A stretch of 45,463 bases of DNA from DASZZZ01 sp036260375 (GTDB taxonomy: Bacteria > Actinomycetota > CADDZG01 > WHSQ01). Position numbers and translations under genes: made by a program. The stretch spans positions 1 to 45,463 of the forward strand of contig DASZZZ010000006.1 of the NCBI GenBank assembly GCA_036260375.1. Reading direction: 5' to 3'. Under the pieces are notes generated by a model. It searched no databases, was not told the DNA's origin, and was given only the letters and a program-made list of their open reading frames with translations. This document shows, in pieces, positions 31,136-38,322 of this stretch (within the stretch, counting starts at the first letter, position 1; the number at the start of each line of letters is the position of its first letter).

Positions 31136-32453
31136 CTACGGCGTCGGCTTGAGACGGTGGCTCAGGAGCTTCATTCCTGGGCGAAAAATTTCGAAAGCAG
31201 GCGCTCCCTCGCCTCTGGCGGCTAGCAACTCGGCCAGCTCATCCATGGTCGCAGCTTCCTCAAGGTGTCGCTCAACGCGGTGATAAAGCGCCAGGGCAGC
31301 TCGGACCTCTCTCTCTGCCCCCATTCGGTCAGTCGCAACGAGCGTAAGGGCCATTTGCCGGTGTGCCCAGGCGCGAATCGCCGCATTGTCGGGAGTCGCG
31401 GGCTCGAGGAAGGAGATGCACCGCTCTAGCAGAGCCTGAGCGTTCTCCATCACACCCTCGCGACGATGTATTCGCGCGAGTTCGGCGAATGCGTGCGCTG
31501 CGGAGTCGCTGGCGCCAATGCCGACGAAGATCTCGATGGCTTCCTGCAGCTCCGTCTTCGCTTGCTCCAAATGGTCGCTTCGGGCGAGGCTGTAGCCGCG
31601 CGCGAGACGAGCTGAGGCGAGCTCTCTCCTCAAGTCGAGCTGCAGGTAGAGATACTCTGCCCGCTCAAACGATCGTGTGGCTTCTTCAAACCGCAGCTCG
31701 CTGAGGAGAAGTTGCGCAACGTTGTAGTGCAGTTCGGCTAGAGACTCGGGATCGAACACTCGTGGTGAGAGGTCAAGCGCGGCGCGAGCGGCCTCAGCGG
31801 CACGAGTCATTAGACCGATGTGAACGTACATGCAGGCAAGACTGCTGTAGACCCGGACCATCATCGTCGGTTCGTTCAGGGCTGAGCTTTCCAACTGATC
31901 GCGCAGTACCTCTAGGACGTGAACCGCTGGGTGTTGGTGCCCCAACGATGCCAGCACCGCGCCTTCCCTACAACCGCATCGGATGTCGACAACACTGATT
32001 CTGCGGCCAACACCTTCTCCGCACGCTCGAAGACGCGGAGGGCGTCAGTCAGGTTGGCTTCCCGCTCGAAGATGGCACCTAAGTAGAAGAGCCCTGCCCT
32101 CGAAACGAAATGCCGCGCGACGGGCGCGCTTCAGCACTCGCGTAACCTTCATACGCGCGATCGAGCGTGCCAGCCGAGATGAGCAGGCGGCCCGCATGAA
32201 GCTCCACCTCTAGTTCTGTACGCAGACTGCGTGTGTGACCAGTGGTGAGTTCATCCACCGGGACACCGAGTCGGTCCGCAAAATGCTTGAGCGCTCGCGG
32301 CGATGGTTGACGCCGGCCTGTCTCGATGGTGCTGACGTGAGCGCTCGTAAAGAGAGGCGCGGCAAGTTCTCTGTGACTCAAGCCTCGTGCGAGACGTAGA
32401 CGGCGAATTCGCTCACCCCAGTGCTTGGAACCCGTGGTTCTCTCGGCGCCCAT
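31136..32453 (-). pseudogene. XRE-family regulator with TPR domain, frameshifted
   Basis: The N-terminal part (32453 leftward) is a clear XRE helix-turn-helix: 'ERIRRLRLARGLSHRELA' and 'VSTIETGRRQPSPRALKHFADRLGVPVDEL'. The C-terminal part (to 31136) is a run of TPR-like helices, e.g. 'AELHYNVAQLLLSELRFEEA', 'ELASARLARGYSLARSDHLEQA'. Between about 32120 and 31990 the coding potential jumps between all three frames ('LKRARRAAFRFEGRAL', then 'FYLGAIFEREANLTDALRVFERAEKV', then 'CREGAVLASLGHQHPAV'). At least two or three small indels are needed to join them into one protein of about 440 aa. It is either a decayed gene or local sequence error. Confidence 0.7.
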
Positions 32454-32487
32454 TCCGGCCAGGAACGATAACCATGGCCGTTGGCAA

Positions 32488-32811
32488 AGTCACCACACTC
32501 GAACGAGTATTCTCGCCCTGACGTTGGCGAGTCGAACCCACGAGCTGTACGAGACGGCGTCCCCGCGCGTCCATCGGCTCTTGAATCAGTGCTTCTTCGA
32601 CAAGTTGCTCTTGTGGGACGGCAACGTCGTGACCGTCACCTCCGCCGAGCCGTGGACGACGTTGCTACACGACGAGTTCGTCGAGCACATGCTCGAGAAC
32701 GCGAAGAACTCTGAGGCCGAAGCCTCGGGTTCGAAAAAGGTCGATTTGGTGCCCCCGGCAGGATTCGAACCTGCGACACCCGGTTTAGGAAACCGGTGCT
32801 CTATCCCCTGA
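32488..32811 (+). pseudogene. C-terminal remnant of a serine recombinase
   Basis: The frame reads 'ASPRVHRLLNQCFFDKLLLWDG' and 'AEPWTTLLHDEFVEHML', matching the C-terminal tail of large serine recombinases (R-R-L-x-N-Q-A-x-F-x-K-L ... A-E-P-F-x-x-L-L). No catalytic or zinc domain precedes it. The frame runs on through the tRNA gene in antisense ('VPPAGFEPATPG'), as often seen where a recombinase gene ends at a tRNA. It is a relic of an element that integrated beside tRNA-Arg. Confidence 0.6.
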
Positions 32812-32822
32812 GCTACGAGGGC
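32747..32822 (-). tRNA. tRNA-Arg (CCU)
   Basis: The minus strand folds as a complete cloverleaf. The acceptor stem GCCCTCG/CGGGGGC has one G-U pair; the D arm contains AGCTCAGGGGATAGAGC; the anticodon stem is CCGGT/ACCGG with loop TTCCTAA and anticodon CCT complementary to 32787-32789; the T arm contains GGTTCGAATCC; the 3' CCA is encoded. A T-rich CCTTTTT sequence follows the CCA, as expected for its terminator. It is 76 nt with CCA. A partial second copy is at 38323-38377. Confidence 0.95.
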
Positions 32823-32925
32823 CGGACGTGGCCAGATGGTGGGACAAGACTACCCACGGACACGTTGGTGAGTGGCTCGAGCCCGCGACTCGCGGGCGGA
32901 CGCCCGGTCCCGTCACGACGTGCCT

Positions 32926-33276
32926 CTATCGAAAGGTGACGGTGCAGTTCTCCGCGTCGCCGACGTCGAGTTCCCGGAAGTCGACGACGCCCATCGACGT
33001 GTCGGGCGGCCAGTCGCAGATGTCGAACGCCACGTTCTTGACGCGCGTCGGGAACTCGCCCGACCATTTCACCCCATCCGTCGCCTCGGCGTAGACGTAC
33101 CAGAAGCCCGCATCGTCGACGTCGTTGCGGTAGACGACGCGGCACGTGCCCGGATCGACCCAGTACCAGCCGATGTTGTGCCAGCCATTCTGCTCGGGGC
33201 CGCCGCATTCCTCGGGTTCCCAGAACGAGATCGCGGTTGCGATCGGCTCCCGATAGCCGTTGCAGAAGGTGAGCAC
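32926..33276 (-). CDS. DUF1036-family protein
   Basis: The 116-aa protein starts 'LTFCNGYREPIATAISFWEPEECGGPEQNGWHNIGWYWVDPGTC', the pattern C-N-x...A-I...W...G-W-W-x-(I/V)-x-P-G-x-C of DUF1036. It ends with 'FDICDWPP...NCTVTFR'. Members are small beta proteins of unknown function with conserved Cys pairs. No signal peptide is visible here. The GTG start has GGAGG 7 nt upstream, located in the end of the preceding gene. It forms a two-gene operon with the small charged protein, immediately upstream of tRNA-Arg. Confidence 0.75.
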   Translation of the reverse strand: MLTFCNGYREPIATAISFWEPEECGGPEQNGWHNIGWYWVDPGTCRVVYRNDVDDAGFWYVYAEATDGVKWSGEFPTRVKNVAFDICDWPPDTSMGVVDFRELDVGDAENCTVTFR

Positions 33277-33278
33277 GG

Positions 33279-33482
33279 CTACGCCTCCTCGTCAATTGGA
33301 CGGGGCTTGCGCCGTGGAGCGCGGTCGGGGTCGTCGCCTCGCTCGTACTCGTATGCGGCGCGATCCGCCGGTTGACGGCCGGACTCCTGAATCGAGTGGC
33401 GGGAGTGTGCGACGGCGGGTGGCTGCTCGTCGCCGGCTGGCCGCCTCGGGCCTCGTTCCGATGTCTCCCGGTCGTCGCCCAT
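33279..33482 (-). CDS. Small charged protein upstream of DUF1036
   Basis: The 67-aa protein is highly charged and probably disordered, with 'MGDDRETSERGPRRPAGDEQ' at the start and 'YEYERGDDPDRAPRRKPRP' near the end. It was not recognised. Support for translation: a GGAGGTGG Shine-Dalgarno 6 nt before the ATG, and a stop codon only 2 nt before the DUF1036 GTG with that gene's GGAGG lying inside this one. Confidence 0.5.
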   Translation of the reverse strand: MGDDRETSERGPRRPAGDEQPPAVAHSRHSIQESGRQPADRAAYEYERGDDPDRAPRRKPRPIDEEA

Positions 33483-33824
33483 GCGGGTCCACCTCCGCCT
33501 CGCCCCTAGAGATGCGACGATGATAGCTGGCCCCGATCCCCTGACAAGGGTGCGGCTCGAGCTGCTCCCTCGCCTCGTCGCCGAAGGGGCCTCGTGCCGT
33601 CTGTTCTCGCCCGCGACCGCCACCGGCTCTCGGACATCGTCGCCGGCATGTGACTCGCGTCGCCTCGATCCGAACGCGCTCGAGGCGCGGAGTCGCACCC
33701 CGCGATCGCCCCTCCTTGTAGCGCGACCGACACCCCCGCTGTCGCCACGGCGACGGCGCGCGGCCCCCGTCGTCGCGATCGTCGACGTGCGATGCGGGGA
33801 GCGGTCTAGCGGATGGAGGCGACG
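33483..33824. other. Gap without a recognised gene
   Basis: This 342-bp GC-rich stretch lies between the divergent DUF1036 operon and the first RTX gene. Frames open here look like antisense or composition artefacts. No hairpin, repeat or convincing promoter was seen apart from the RTX gene's Shine-Dalgarno at 33815-33819. Confidence 0.5.
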
Positions 33825-34751
33825 ATGCGGGGTGAGCGGGCTTCGACTCGATGCCGGGCGATCGTGCTCGCGAGCGGCGTCGCGGCGCTCGTGCTCGGCG
33901 GTGCGCCGGCGAGCGCCGGGGAGACGTGCCGCGGCGCGGCCGCGACGGTCGTCGGGACGAACGGCGACGACGAGATCGAGGGCACGTCGGCAGCGGACGT
34001 CGTCGTCGCGCGTGGCGGCAACGACGTCGTCGCCGGCCTCGAGGGCGACGACCTGCTCTGCGGCGGCGCGGGGGCCGACGTCGTCTCCGGCGGCGACGGC
34101 CACGACGAGGTCGACGGCGGGCCGGGCTACGACGGCCTGACGGGCGGCGACGGCGACGATCTCGTGATCGGGTCGTCCGGCGTTCCGCTGCAGGAGGCCG
34201 ATCCCGACACGCTCGACGGCGGCGCGGGCGACGACGTCGTGCTGGGCGGCGAGGGCGACGGCGACGAGGTCGTCTCGGGCGGCCCCGGCAACGACACCGT
34301 CGACGGGGGCGGTGGCGACGACGTTGTCGCGGGCGGCCCCGGCAACGACACCGTCCTCGGCGGACGCGGCCCGTCGGAGGACGCAGTCACTGGCGGAGAC
34401 GGCGACGACACGCTGCGCGGCGGGCCCGGCCTCGACGTGCTCACCGGCGACCCGGTGGACGGAACCGGCGACGACGCGTTGTGGGGCGAGGGCGGCGAGG
34501 ACGTCCTCGAGGGCCGCGCCGGCTCGGACGAGCTGTATGGCGGCGTCTCCGGCGACGTGCTGCGCGGTGGCGCCGGCGCCGACCGCCTGCGCGGCGGCTC
34601 GGGCCCCGACGTCCTGCGCGGCGACGAGGACGACGACGCGCTCAACGCGCGCGACGGCGCGCGCGGCAACGACTACGTCGACGGCGGGGCGCACGTGAAC
34701 GGCGACGTGTGCGAATCGGACCGGGACGCGGAGCGGAGGTGCGAGTCATGA
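33825..34751 (+). CDS. Secreted RTX-repeat (calcium-binding) protein 1
   Basis: The 308-aa protein has a signal peptide ('AIVLASGVAALVLGGAPASA', cleavage near 29) followed almost entirely by RTX nonapeptides of the type G-G-x-G-x-D-x-(L/V)-x. Examples are 'GLEGDDLLCGGAGADVVSGG', 'GGPGNDTVDGGGGDDVVAGG' and 'LRGGAGADRLRGGSGPDVLR'. These wind into a Ca2+-binding beta roll after export. No protease, lipase or adhesin domain is attached. Start choice: ATG at 33825 has GGAGG 5 nt upstream (33815-33819), while the ATG at 33813 overlaps that Shine-Dalgarno. The C-terminus has 'DVCESDRDAERRCES'. It overlaps the second RTX gene as ATGA. Confidence 0.85.
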   Translation: MRGERASTRCRAIVLASGVAALVLGGAPASAGETCRGAAATVVGTNGDDEIEGTSAADVVVARGGNDVVAGLEGDDLLCGGAGADVVSGGDGHDEVDGGPGYDGLTGGDGDDLVIGSSGVPLQEADPDTLDGGAGDDVVLGGEGDGDEVVSGGPGNDTVDGGGGDDVVAGGPGNDTVLGGRGPSEDAVTGGDGDDTLRGGPGLDVLTGDPVDGTGDDALWGEGGEDVLEGRAGSDELYGGVSGDVLRGGAGADRLRGGSGPDVLRGDEDDDALNARDGARGNDYVDGGAHVNGDVCESDRDAERRCES

Positions 34752-35710
34752 AGACGATGGTTCTGGGCCGCGCGGGACGTAGGACGGCGTCGGTGGTCGC
34801 GGTTGCGCTGGCCGCCGTCTCGATGCAGGCGGATGCCGGCCGCGCCGGCGCGGCCGCGACGTGCGCAGGCGCGAGCGCGACGATCCGCGGCTCGGACGCG
34901 GGCGACGCGCTCAGCGGCACGACCGCCGACGACGTGATCGCCGCGGGAGGGGGCGACGACACGATTTCGGGCCTCGAGGGCGACGACGTGTTATGCGGAG
35001 GCGACGGCAACGACGTCGTCGTGGGCGGGCCGGGACGCGACGTCATGCTCGGGCAGGGCGGCGACGACGTCATCAGCGGCTGGCCCGCGCACCACGACCG
35101 TCCGCCGAGCGGCGGCGACGTCTTCCGCGGCGGCGCGGGCTCGGACGCGCTCAAGGGGAATCAGGGCGACGACGTCATGTACGCAGGCGAAGGCGACGAC
35201 GTGATCAGCGGCGCGGGCGGCGACGACCTGTGCGACGGCGGCGCCGGCTCCGACTCGATTTCCGGGGTGGCGGGCGACGACCGCGTCTTCGGCGGCCCCG
35301 GCGCGGACAGCTTGCTCGGCCGGCCGGGCCGCGACGTCGTCTCGGGCGGCGACGGCAACGACGCCATCGGCGGCGGCCCGGACGCGGATCGGCTCGTCGG
35401 CGGCGCCGGCGACGACGTCGTCACCGGCGACGGCCGCTTCCACGAGGTTCCCGACGACGAGTGCAACTGGGCGTCGTGCGCCTCCGGCGCGGACGTCCTC
35501 GTCGGCGGCCCCGGCGTCGACGTCCTCAACGGGCAGCGGCGCAACGACGCGCTGTTCGGCGGCTCGGACGCCGACTACCTCGTCGGCGAGGACGGCGACG
35601 ACGACCTGCGCGGCGGTGGGGGCGAGGACGTCAACGACGGCGGGCCGGGCGTCGACCTGTGCCGCAGCCCACGCTCCGGCGACGACGGCGCGAGCGCGTG
35701 CGAGCGTTGA
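34748..35710 (+). CDS. Secreted RTX-repeat (calcium-binding) protein 2
   Basis: The 320-aa paralogue of the preceding protein has the same plan: an N-terminal signal peptide (to about 36), a short 'ATCAGASATIRGSDAGDALSG' lead-in also seen in the first copy, many G-G-x-G-x-D repeats, and a short Cys-containing end 'VDLCRSPRSGDDG'. A Cys-containing insert ('DECNWASCASG') interrupts the repeats near residue 240. The ATG overlaps the stop of copy 1, with GGAGG 8 nt upstream, so both are made together. No type I secretion genes are adjacent, and the N-terminal signal suggests Sec export. Confidence 0.85.
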   Translation: MKTMVLGRAGRRTASVVAVALAAVSMQADAGRAGAAATCAGASATIRGSDAGDALSGTTADDVIAAGGGDDTISGLEGDDVLCGGDGNDVVVGGPGRDVMLGQGGDDVISGWPAHHDRPPSGGDVFRGGAGSDALKGNQGDDVMYAGEGDDVISGAGGDDLCDGGAGSDSISGVAGDDRVFGGPGADSLLGRPGRDVVSGGDGNDAIGGGPDADRLVGGAGDDVVTGDGRFHEVPDDECNWASCASGADVLVGGPGVDVLNGQRRNDALFGGSDADYLVGEDGDDDLRGGGGEDVNDGGPGVDLCRSPRSGDDGASACER

Positions 35711-35801
35711 CGCGCATCGGCGAGTACTGCGGTGCCTGAACAGCGCGCAGGTGCGCGACGGATGAGCGCGCGTGTGGATTTGCTCAAGGGCAGTCGGGTC
35801 C

Positions 35802-35819
35802 AAAAGGTCGATTTGGTGC
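35802..35819. repeat. 18-bp copy of the tRNA-Arg 3' end and flank
   Basis: AAAAGGTCGATTTGGTGC is identical to 32735-32752, which spans the terminator, CCA and last acceptor base of tRNA-Arg. Homology stops directly after it. It is a possible recombination scar. Confidence 0.5.
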
Positions 35820-35853
35820 GGCCTATCGAGCATGACCGGAGAACGACAGACTT

Positions 35854-35920
35854 GGTGCCCCTAATCGGACGTCTTCCGAACTCCAACTGAGTTGATGCCC
35901 TTACCAAATACACCAAGAAC
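35854..35920. repeat. ~66-bp imperfect direct repeat, copy 2
   Basis: It has the same 17-bp core as copy 1 at 30196 (here 35854-35870) in the same orientation, with CCCTTACCA at an identical offset and weaker similarity between. The copies are 5,658 bp apart and bracket the protease remnant, XRE pseudogene, tRNA-Arg, DUF1036 pair and RTX genes. Confidence 0.55.
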
Positions 35921-36113
35921 TACGGGATGACCACCCGGAAATAAAACAGGCCGCTACCACGCTTTCTCGCAATAGCGGCCATGCCATTGCATGGCGATAC
36001 TTACCCGGCCTCCTGTCTTCCGTGTGCTCGAAGCTTCGGAGATGGTCCGTCGCGGAGTATGGTGTACGCGGGCAAAGTCTCGACCGTCCGAGCGACTGTG
36101 CTCCATTTTCCTC

Positions 36114-36142
36114 TTGACACCTCGCTTTCTTAGGCATGCTAT
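36114..36142 (+). promoter_or_regulatory. Sigma70-type promoter facing the HEPN gene
   Basis: A perfect TTGACA (36114-36119) is followed after 17 nt by TGCTAT (36137-36142). It reads rightward, while the nearest genes (HEPN, then PD-(D/E)XK) read leftward. It would give a transcript that is antisense to the 3' end of the HEPN gene or a small RNA. No protein start with a Shine-Dalgarno follows. Confidence 0.45.
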
Positions 36143-36285
36143 TGCACACTCTCCGCTTGCCCCCGGAAGGCTCGTAACGCTTCCTCAAGTTCCGAAGCCC
36201 CGGTTCCGCACAAGCGTCGCGGATCCCATCAATCGCTAGAGCAGATAAAGCCAGAACCACAGCTCGGCAAGCTTTTCTCGGACCG

Positions 36286-36843
36286 TCACGGTCGCCCGCC
36301 GCGCCAAAGCGACATGAAATCGAGGGTGTCATCGAAAAGGCAGTTGATTGCGTGTGCGGTGCGTTGGAGAACTCCGGGCAGCTCAAGGGGAACGATAAGC
36401 GTCTGGAAAACAGGGTGGGAGGCACTGTTGCGGAGCTGCCTGACGGCCGTCCACCACACGTCTTGTTCTTCCGAGAGATGTCCCTCGGATCGCATCCACT
36501 TGATCTTGTCGACGAATCTCTCACGACGTCTAGGACCATCTAACTGTTGGAACTTTTGGTTCATCGCGGCTTCGCATACTCGCCAGAGTTGGTCTTGGCC
36601 GACGGCATACAACGGGTAGAAGAAGTACCCATATAACAGAGTCCCCCGAGCAACCTTGAACATGGCGACGACATTTTCTGGGACGTGGTTACCCAACTCG
36701 ATCGCCAGGAACGAGGATGCAAGATCGGCCGCAGTGATTGGGTGGACCGGGCCTGTGATCGGGGAAAGGCGCCCGAAGGCCCGAAGTGTTTCGTCGGGTT
36801 CGAGCCAGTTGTTGACGGTCAACTCCTTGAAGCGGGCAGTCAC
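36286..36843 (-). CDS. HEPN-domain-like protein (putative RNase)
   Basis: The 185-aa all-helical protein carries 'WTAVRQLRNSASHPVFQTLIVP' near residues 130-152. R-N-x3-H is the R-x4-6-H catalytic signature of HEPN ribonucleases. The preceding 'LLYGYFFYPLYAVGQDQLWRVCEAAMNQKF' is a helical core segment typical of such proteins, and 'RTAHAINCLFD' closes the fold. HEPN proteins act as toxins or effectors in defence systems (family knowledge); the role here is inferred. The GTG start has TAAGGAG 10 nt upstream, in which the TAA is the stop of the preceding nuclease gene, so the two genes form one operon. Confidence 0.6.
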   Translation of the reverse strand: MTARFKELTVNNWLEPDETLRAFGRLSPITGPVHPITAADLASSFLAIELGNHVPENVVAMFKVARGTLLYGYFFYPLYAVGQDQLWRVCEAAMNQKFQQLDGPRRRERFVDKIKWMRSEGHLSEEQDVWWTAVRQLRNSASHPVFQTLIVPLELPGVLQRTAHAINCLFDDTLDFMSLWRGGRP

Positions 36844-36857
36844 GTTTGCCTGGCTCC

Positions 36858-37781
36858 TTAGGTCCCAGCCGTTGCACGGGCGGTGATTTGATACGCATGT
36901 CGGAACGCGAGGTACTCAGCAGCCCGGCGCGTGACGCTCTCCGGCATGAAGCCCGCATTCCATCCCAAGTTCCTCATCCAAACCGTGCGCTGGAGCGTGA
37001 CCCCGTTCGGGAGGTCGATGTGAACCCGCGTACCCACGCGCTCTGCGGCCTGCTGGTCGGCGATGCTTTTCTTGAGGCCGTCGGCATCCGACATGTCCCT
37101 TGGGTAGGTCCCCTCAGGCTCCCGTAACGGCTGAGATCCCCAACTGCTTCCTTGCATGAGCAGCTGCAGCTTCGATGTCTCGATTGACATGACGTCGTAC
37201 TCCATTTCGGCGGCAACTTCTGCCTGCAGGACGAGGTCCTGGCAGAGCTCCTCCTTCGCCCATCCGGTCAACGAAGCCAGTTCCTCGCGCGATTCACGGA
37301 CGAGCTCATCAAGGATGTCGTGCATCCGTCGGTTGGCGAGGCAGCTGCCGACGATCCCATCTAGAAGACTCAAGGAGTCACCCTCGGCCAGGGCTCGGGT
37401 CTCGTCTAAGGACAGAACGATCAGTGGGTAGAAGGCGTCTCGTGCGCACCCCAATTTGAAGTTGAGCTTCCATTCACGGTTGTCATCGCTTGTCTGGCGG
37501 TGGGCGACATACGTCCACCCCCTACTGAACCCCTGCCCCATGCCGTCGTACTCGACGCTGAAAAAGGGCTTGCCGCCCGGGTCGCAGAACGTAAAGTCGA
37601 CATTCGTCGAATAGAAGTAGCGGCGCTCGCTGTCCGTAAGGCGGTCTGATTCTTCGAGGGTGAGGATCTTCGCGAGGGGCAGCTGCGGATAGAGCTCGAC
37701 GTGGCGTGACCACGTGGAGTGCAGTCGCTCGAATATTCCCTTTTCACTCTTGCCGTCGTAGATCGAGCTACGAGCCTTGAT
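36858..37781 (-). CDS. PD-(D/E)XK nuclease-like protein (DUF2726-like)
   Basis: The 307-aa protein has a DUF2726/PD-(D/E)XK pattern: 'FYSTNVDFTFCDPGGKPFFSVEYDGMGQGFS' (Asp62, Glu77) followed by 'NREWKLNFKLGCARDAFYPLIVLSLDE' (Lys105/109). Together these give the D...ExD...K metal site of restriction-endonuclease-like folds. The C-terminal half, from 'LLDGIVGSCLANRR', was not recognised. Start: a perfect AGGAGG lies 7 nt before an in-frame ATC (37779-37781), and no ATG/GTG/TTG is nearby; a TTG at 37883 without a Shine-Dalgarno is the alternative. Its stop lies 14 nt before the HEPN start. Probably half of a nuclease-HEPN defence or toxin module. Confidence 0.6.
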   Translation of the reverse strand: MKARSSIYDGKSEKGIFERLHSTWSRHVELYPQLPLAKILTLEESDRLTDSERRYFYSTNVDFTFCDPGGKPFFSVEYDGMGQGFSRGWTYVAHRQTSDDNREWKLNFKLGCARDAFYPLIVLSLDETRALAEGDSLSLLDGIVGSCLANRRMHDILDELVRESREELASLTGWAKEELCQDLVLQAEVAAEMEYDVMSIETSKLQLLMQGSSWGSQPLREPEGTYPRDMSDADGLKKSIADQQAAERVGTRVHIDLPNGVTLQRTVWMRNLGWNAGFMPESVTRRAAEYLAFRHAYQITARATAGT

Positions 37782-37954
37782 GGCAGATCCTCCTCTCCCG
37801 GACGTGCCTCGAGGGTAGCAAGGCCCTGCGACGCAAGACTCGGTTTCGCGGTCGTCGAGCTCGCCGAGCCACGTGAAGGGCAACGGGGCTGGGACCAGCT
37901 AGCAAGGGGAGCGGCAGCTCTGGAGAGACACGAGTACCGGACGCAGGGAGGGAG

Positions 37955-38226
37955 CCATTGCCGGGGCGCTGTCGAGGGTTCCGGCGCAGCTCGCAGATCA
38001 GGGCTTCGAGCTCGGGTGCGACTGGTGCGAACAGCTGCGCGGCCGGTGTGAGCGATTCGCGACAGCGCCAAGCCCCCGGGCTCGTAGCGGGCGATCCAGT
38101 TGTGCACGGCTTGGCGGCTGACGCCGAGCGATCGGCGACCTCGGTGACCTTCGAGCCGTCTTGAACGACGGCCATGACCGTCTGATAGCGCTGTTCCATG
38201 ACGCTGATCTCGCCCAGATGCATCAC
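37955..38226 (-). pseudogene. IS481-type transposase N-terminal remnant
   Basis: The minus strand begins 'MHLGEISVMEQRYQTVMAVV' and continues 'DGSKVTEVADR', the usual N-terminus of IS481-family transposases. One base is missing where L-G-V-S-R-Q-A should follow, so the frame shifts; 'AVHNWIARYEPGGLA' continues in the next frame, and 'LEALICELRR' returns in the first. The DDE catalytic domain is absent. The sequence to the right (about 38265-38315, GTGTCAAGGATCACCCGGAA...) looks like the element's end and abuts the tRNA-Arg fragment. No gene was recognised between 37782 and 37955. Confidence 0.65.
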
Positions 38227-38322
38227 CGGTCTCCTTTCCCGGCCGGGCCAGGAGACCGCGCGGTGTAAACGATGAGGTGACGCGGAAGTGTCAAGGATCA
38301 CCCGGAACACGACACGATCTGA

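Larger units (their letters stand above)
35711..36285. other. Non-coding stretch with repeats and hairpins
   Basis: This is 575 bp without a credible gene. It holds an 18-bp repeat of the tRNA-Arg 3' flank (35802-35819), copy 2 of the ~66-bp repeat (35854-35920), a hairpin GGCCGCTA-N16-TAGCGGCC (35949-35956/35973-35980), an overlapping GCCATG-N6-CATGGC (35978-35995), and a good plus-strand promoter at 36114-36142. Base composition is distinctly lower in GC than in the RTX genes. Confidence 0.55.

Noticed and set aside
33483..33824. Hidden small gene between DUF1036 operon and RTX genes
   Set aside because: Open frames lack Shine-Dalgarno sites and show only Arg/Ser/Pro-rich composition.
33851..34747. 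Long upstream extension of the second RTX gene
   Set aside because: The extension is a frame-shadow of the first RTX gene. The ATG at 34748 with GGAGG and a signal peptide is the real start.
33825..35710. Possible DNA tandem repeat or CRISPR in the RTX region
   Set aside because: The GGCGGC-GACGAC periodicity is protein-coding (9-residue RTX repeats). Units are not identical and there are no spacers.
35991..36239. Plus-strand 82-codon frame in the non-coding stretch
   Set aside because: It has no Shine-Dalgarno and no recognisable domain, and it overlaps hairpins and the promoter at 36114.
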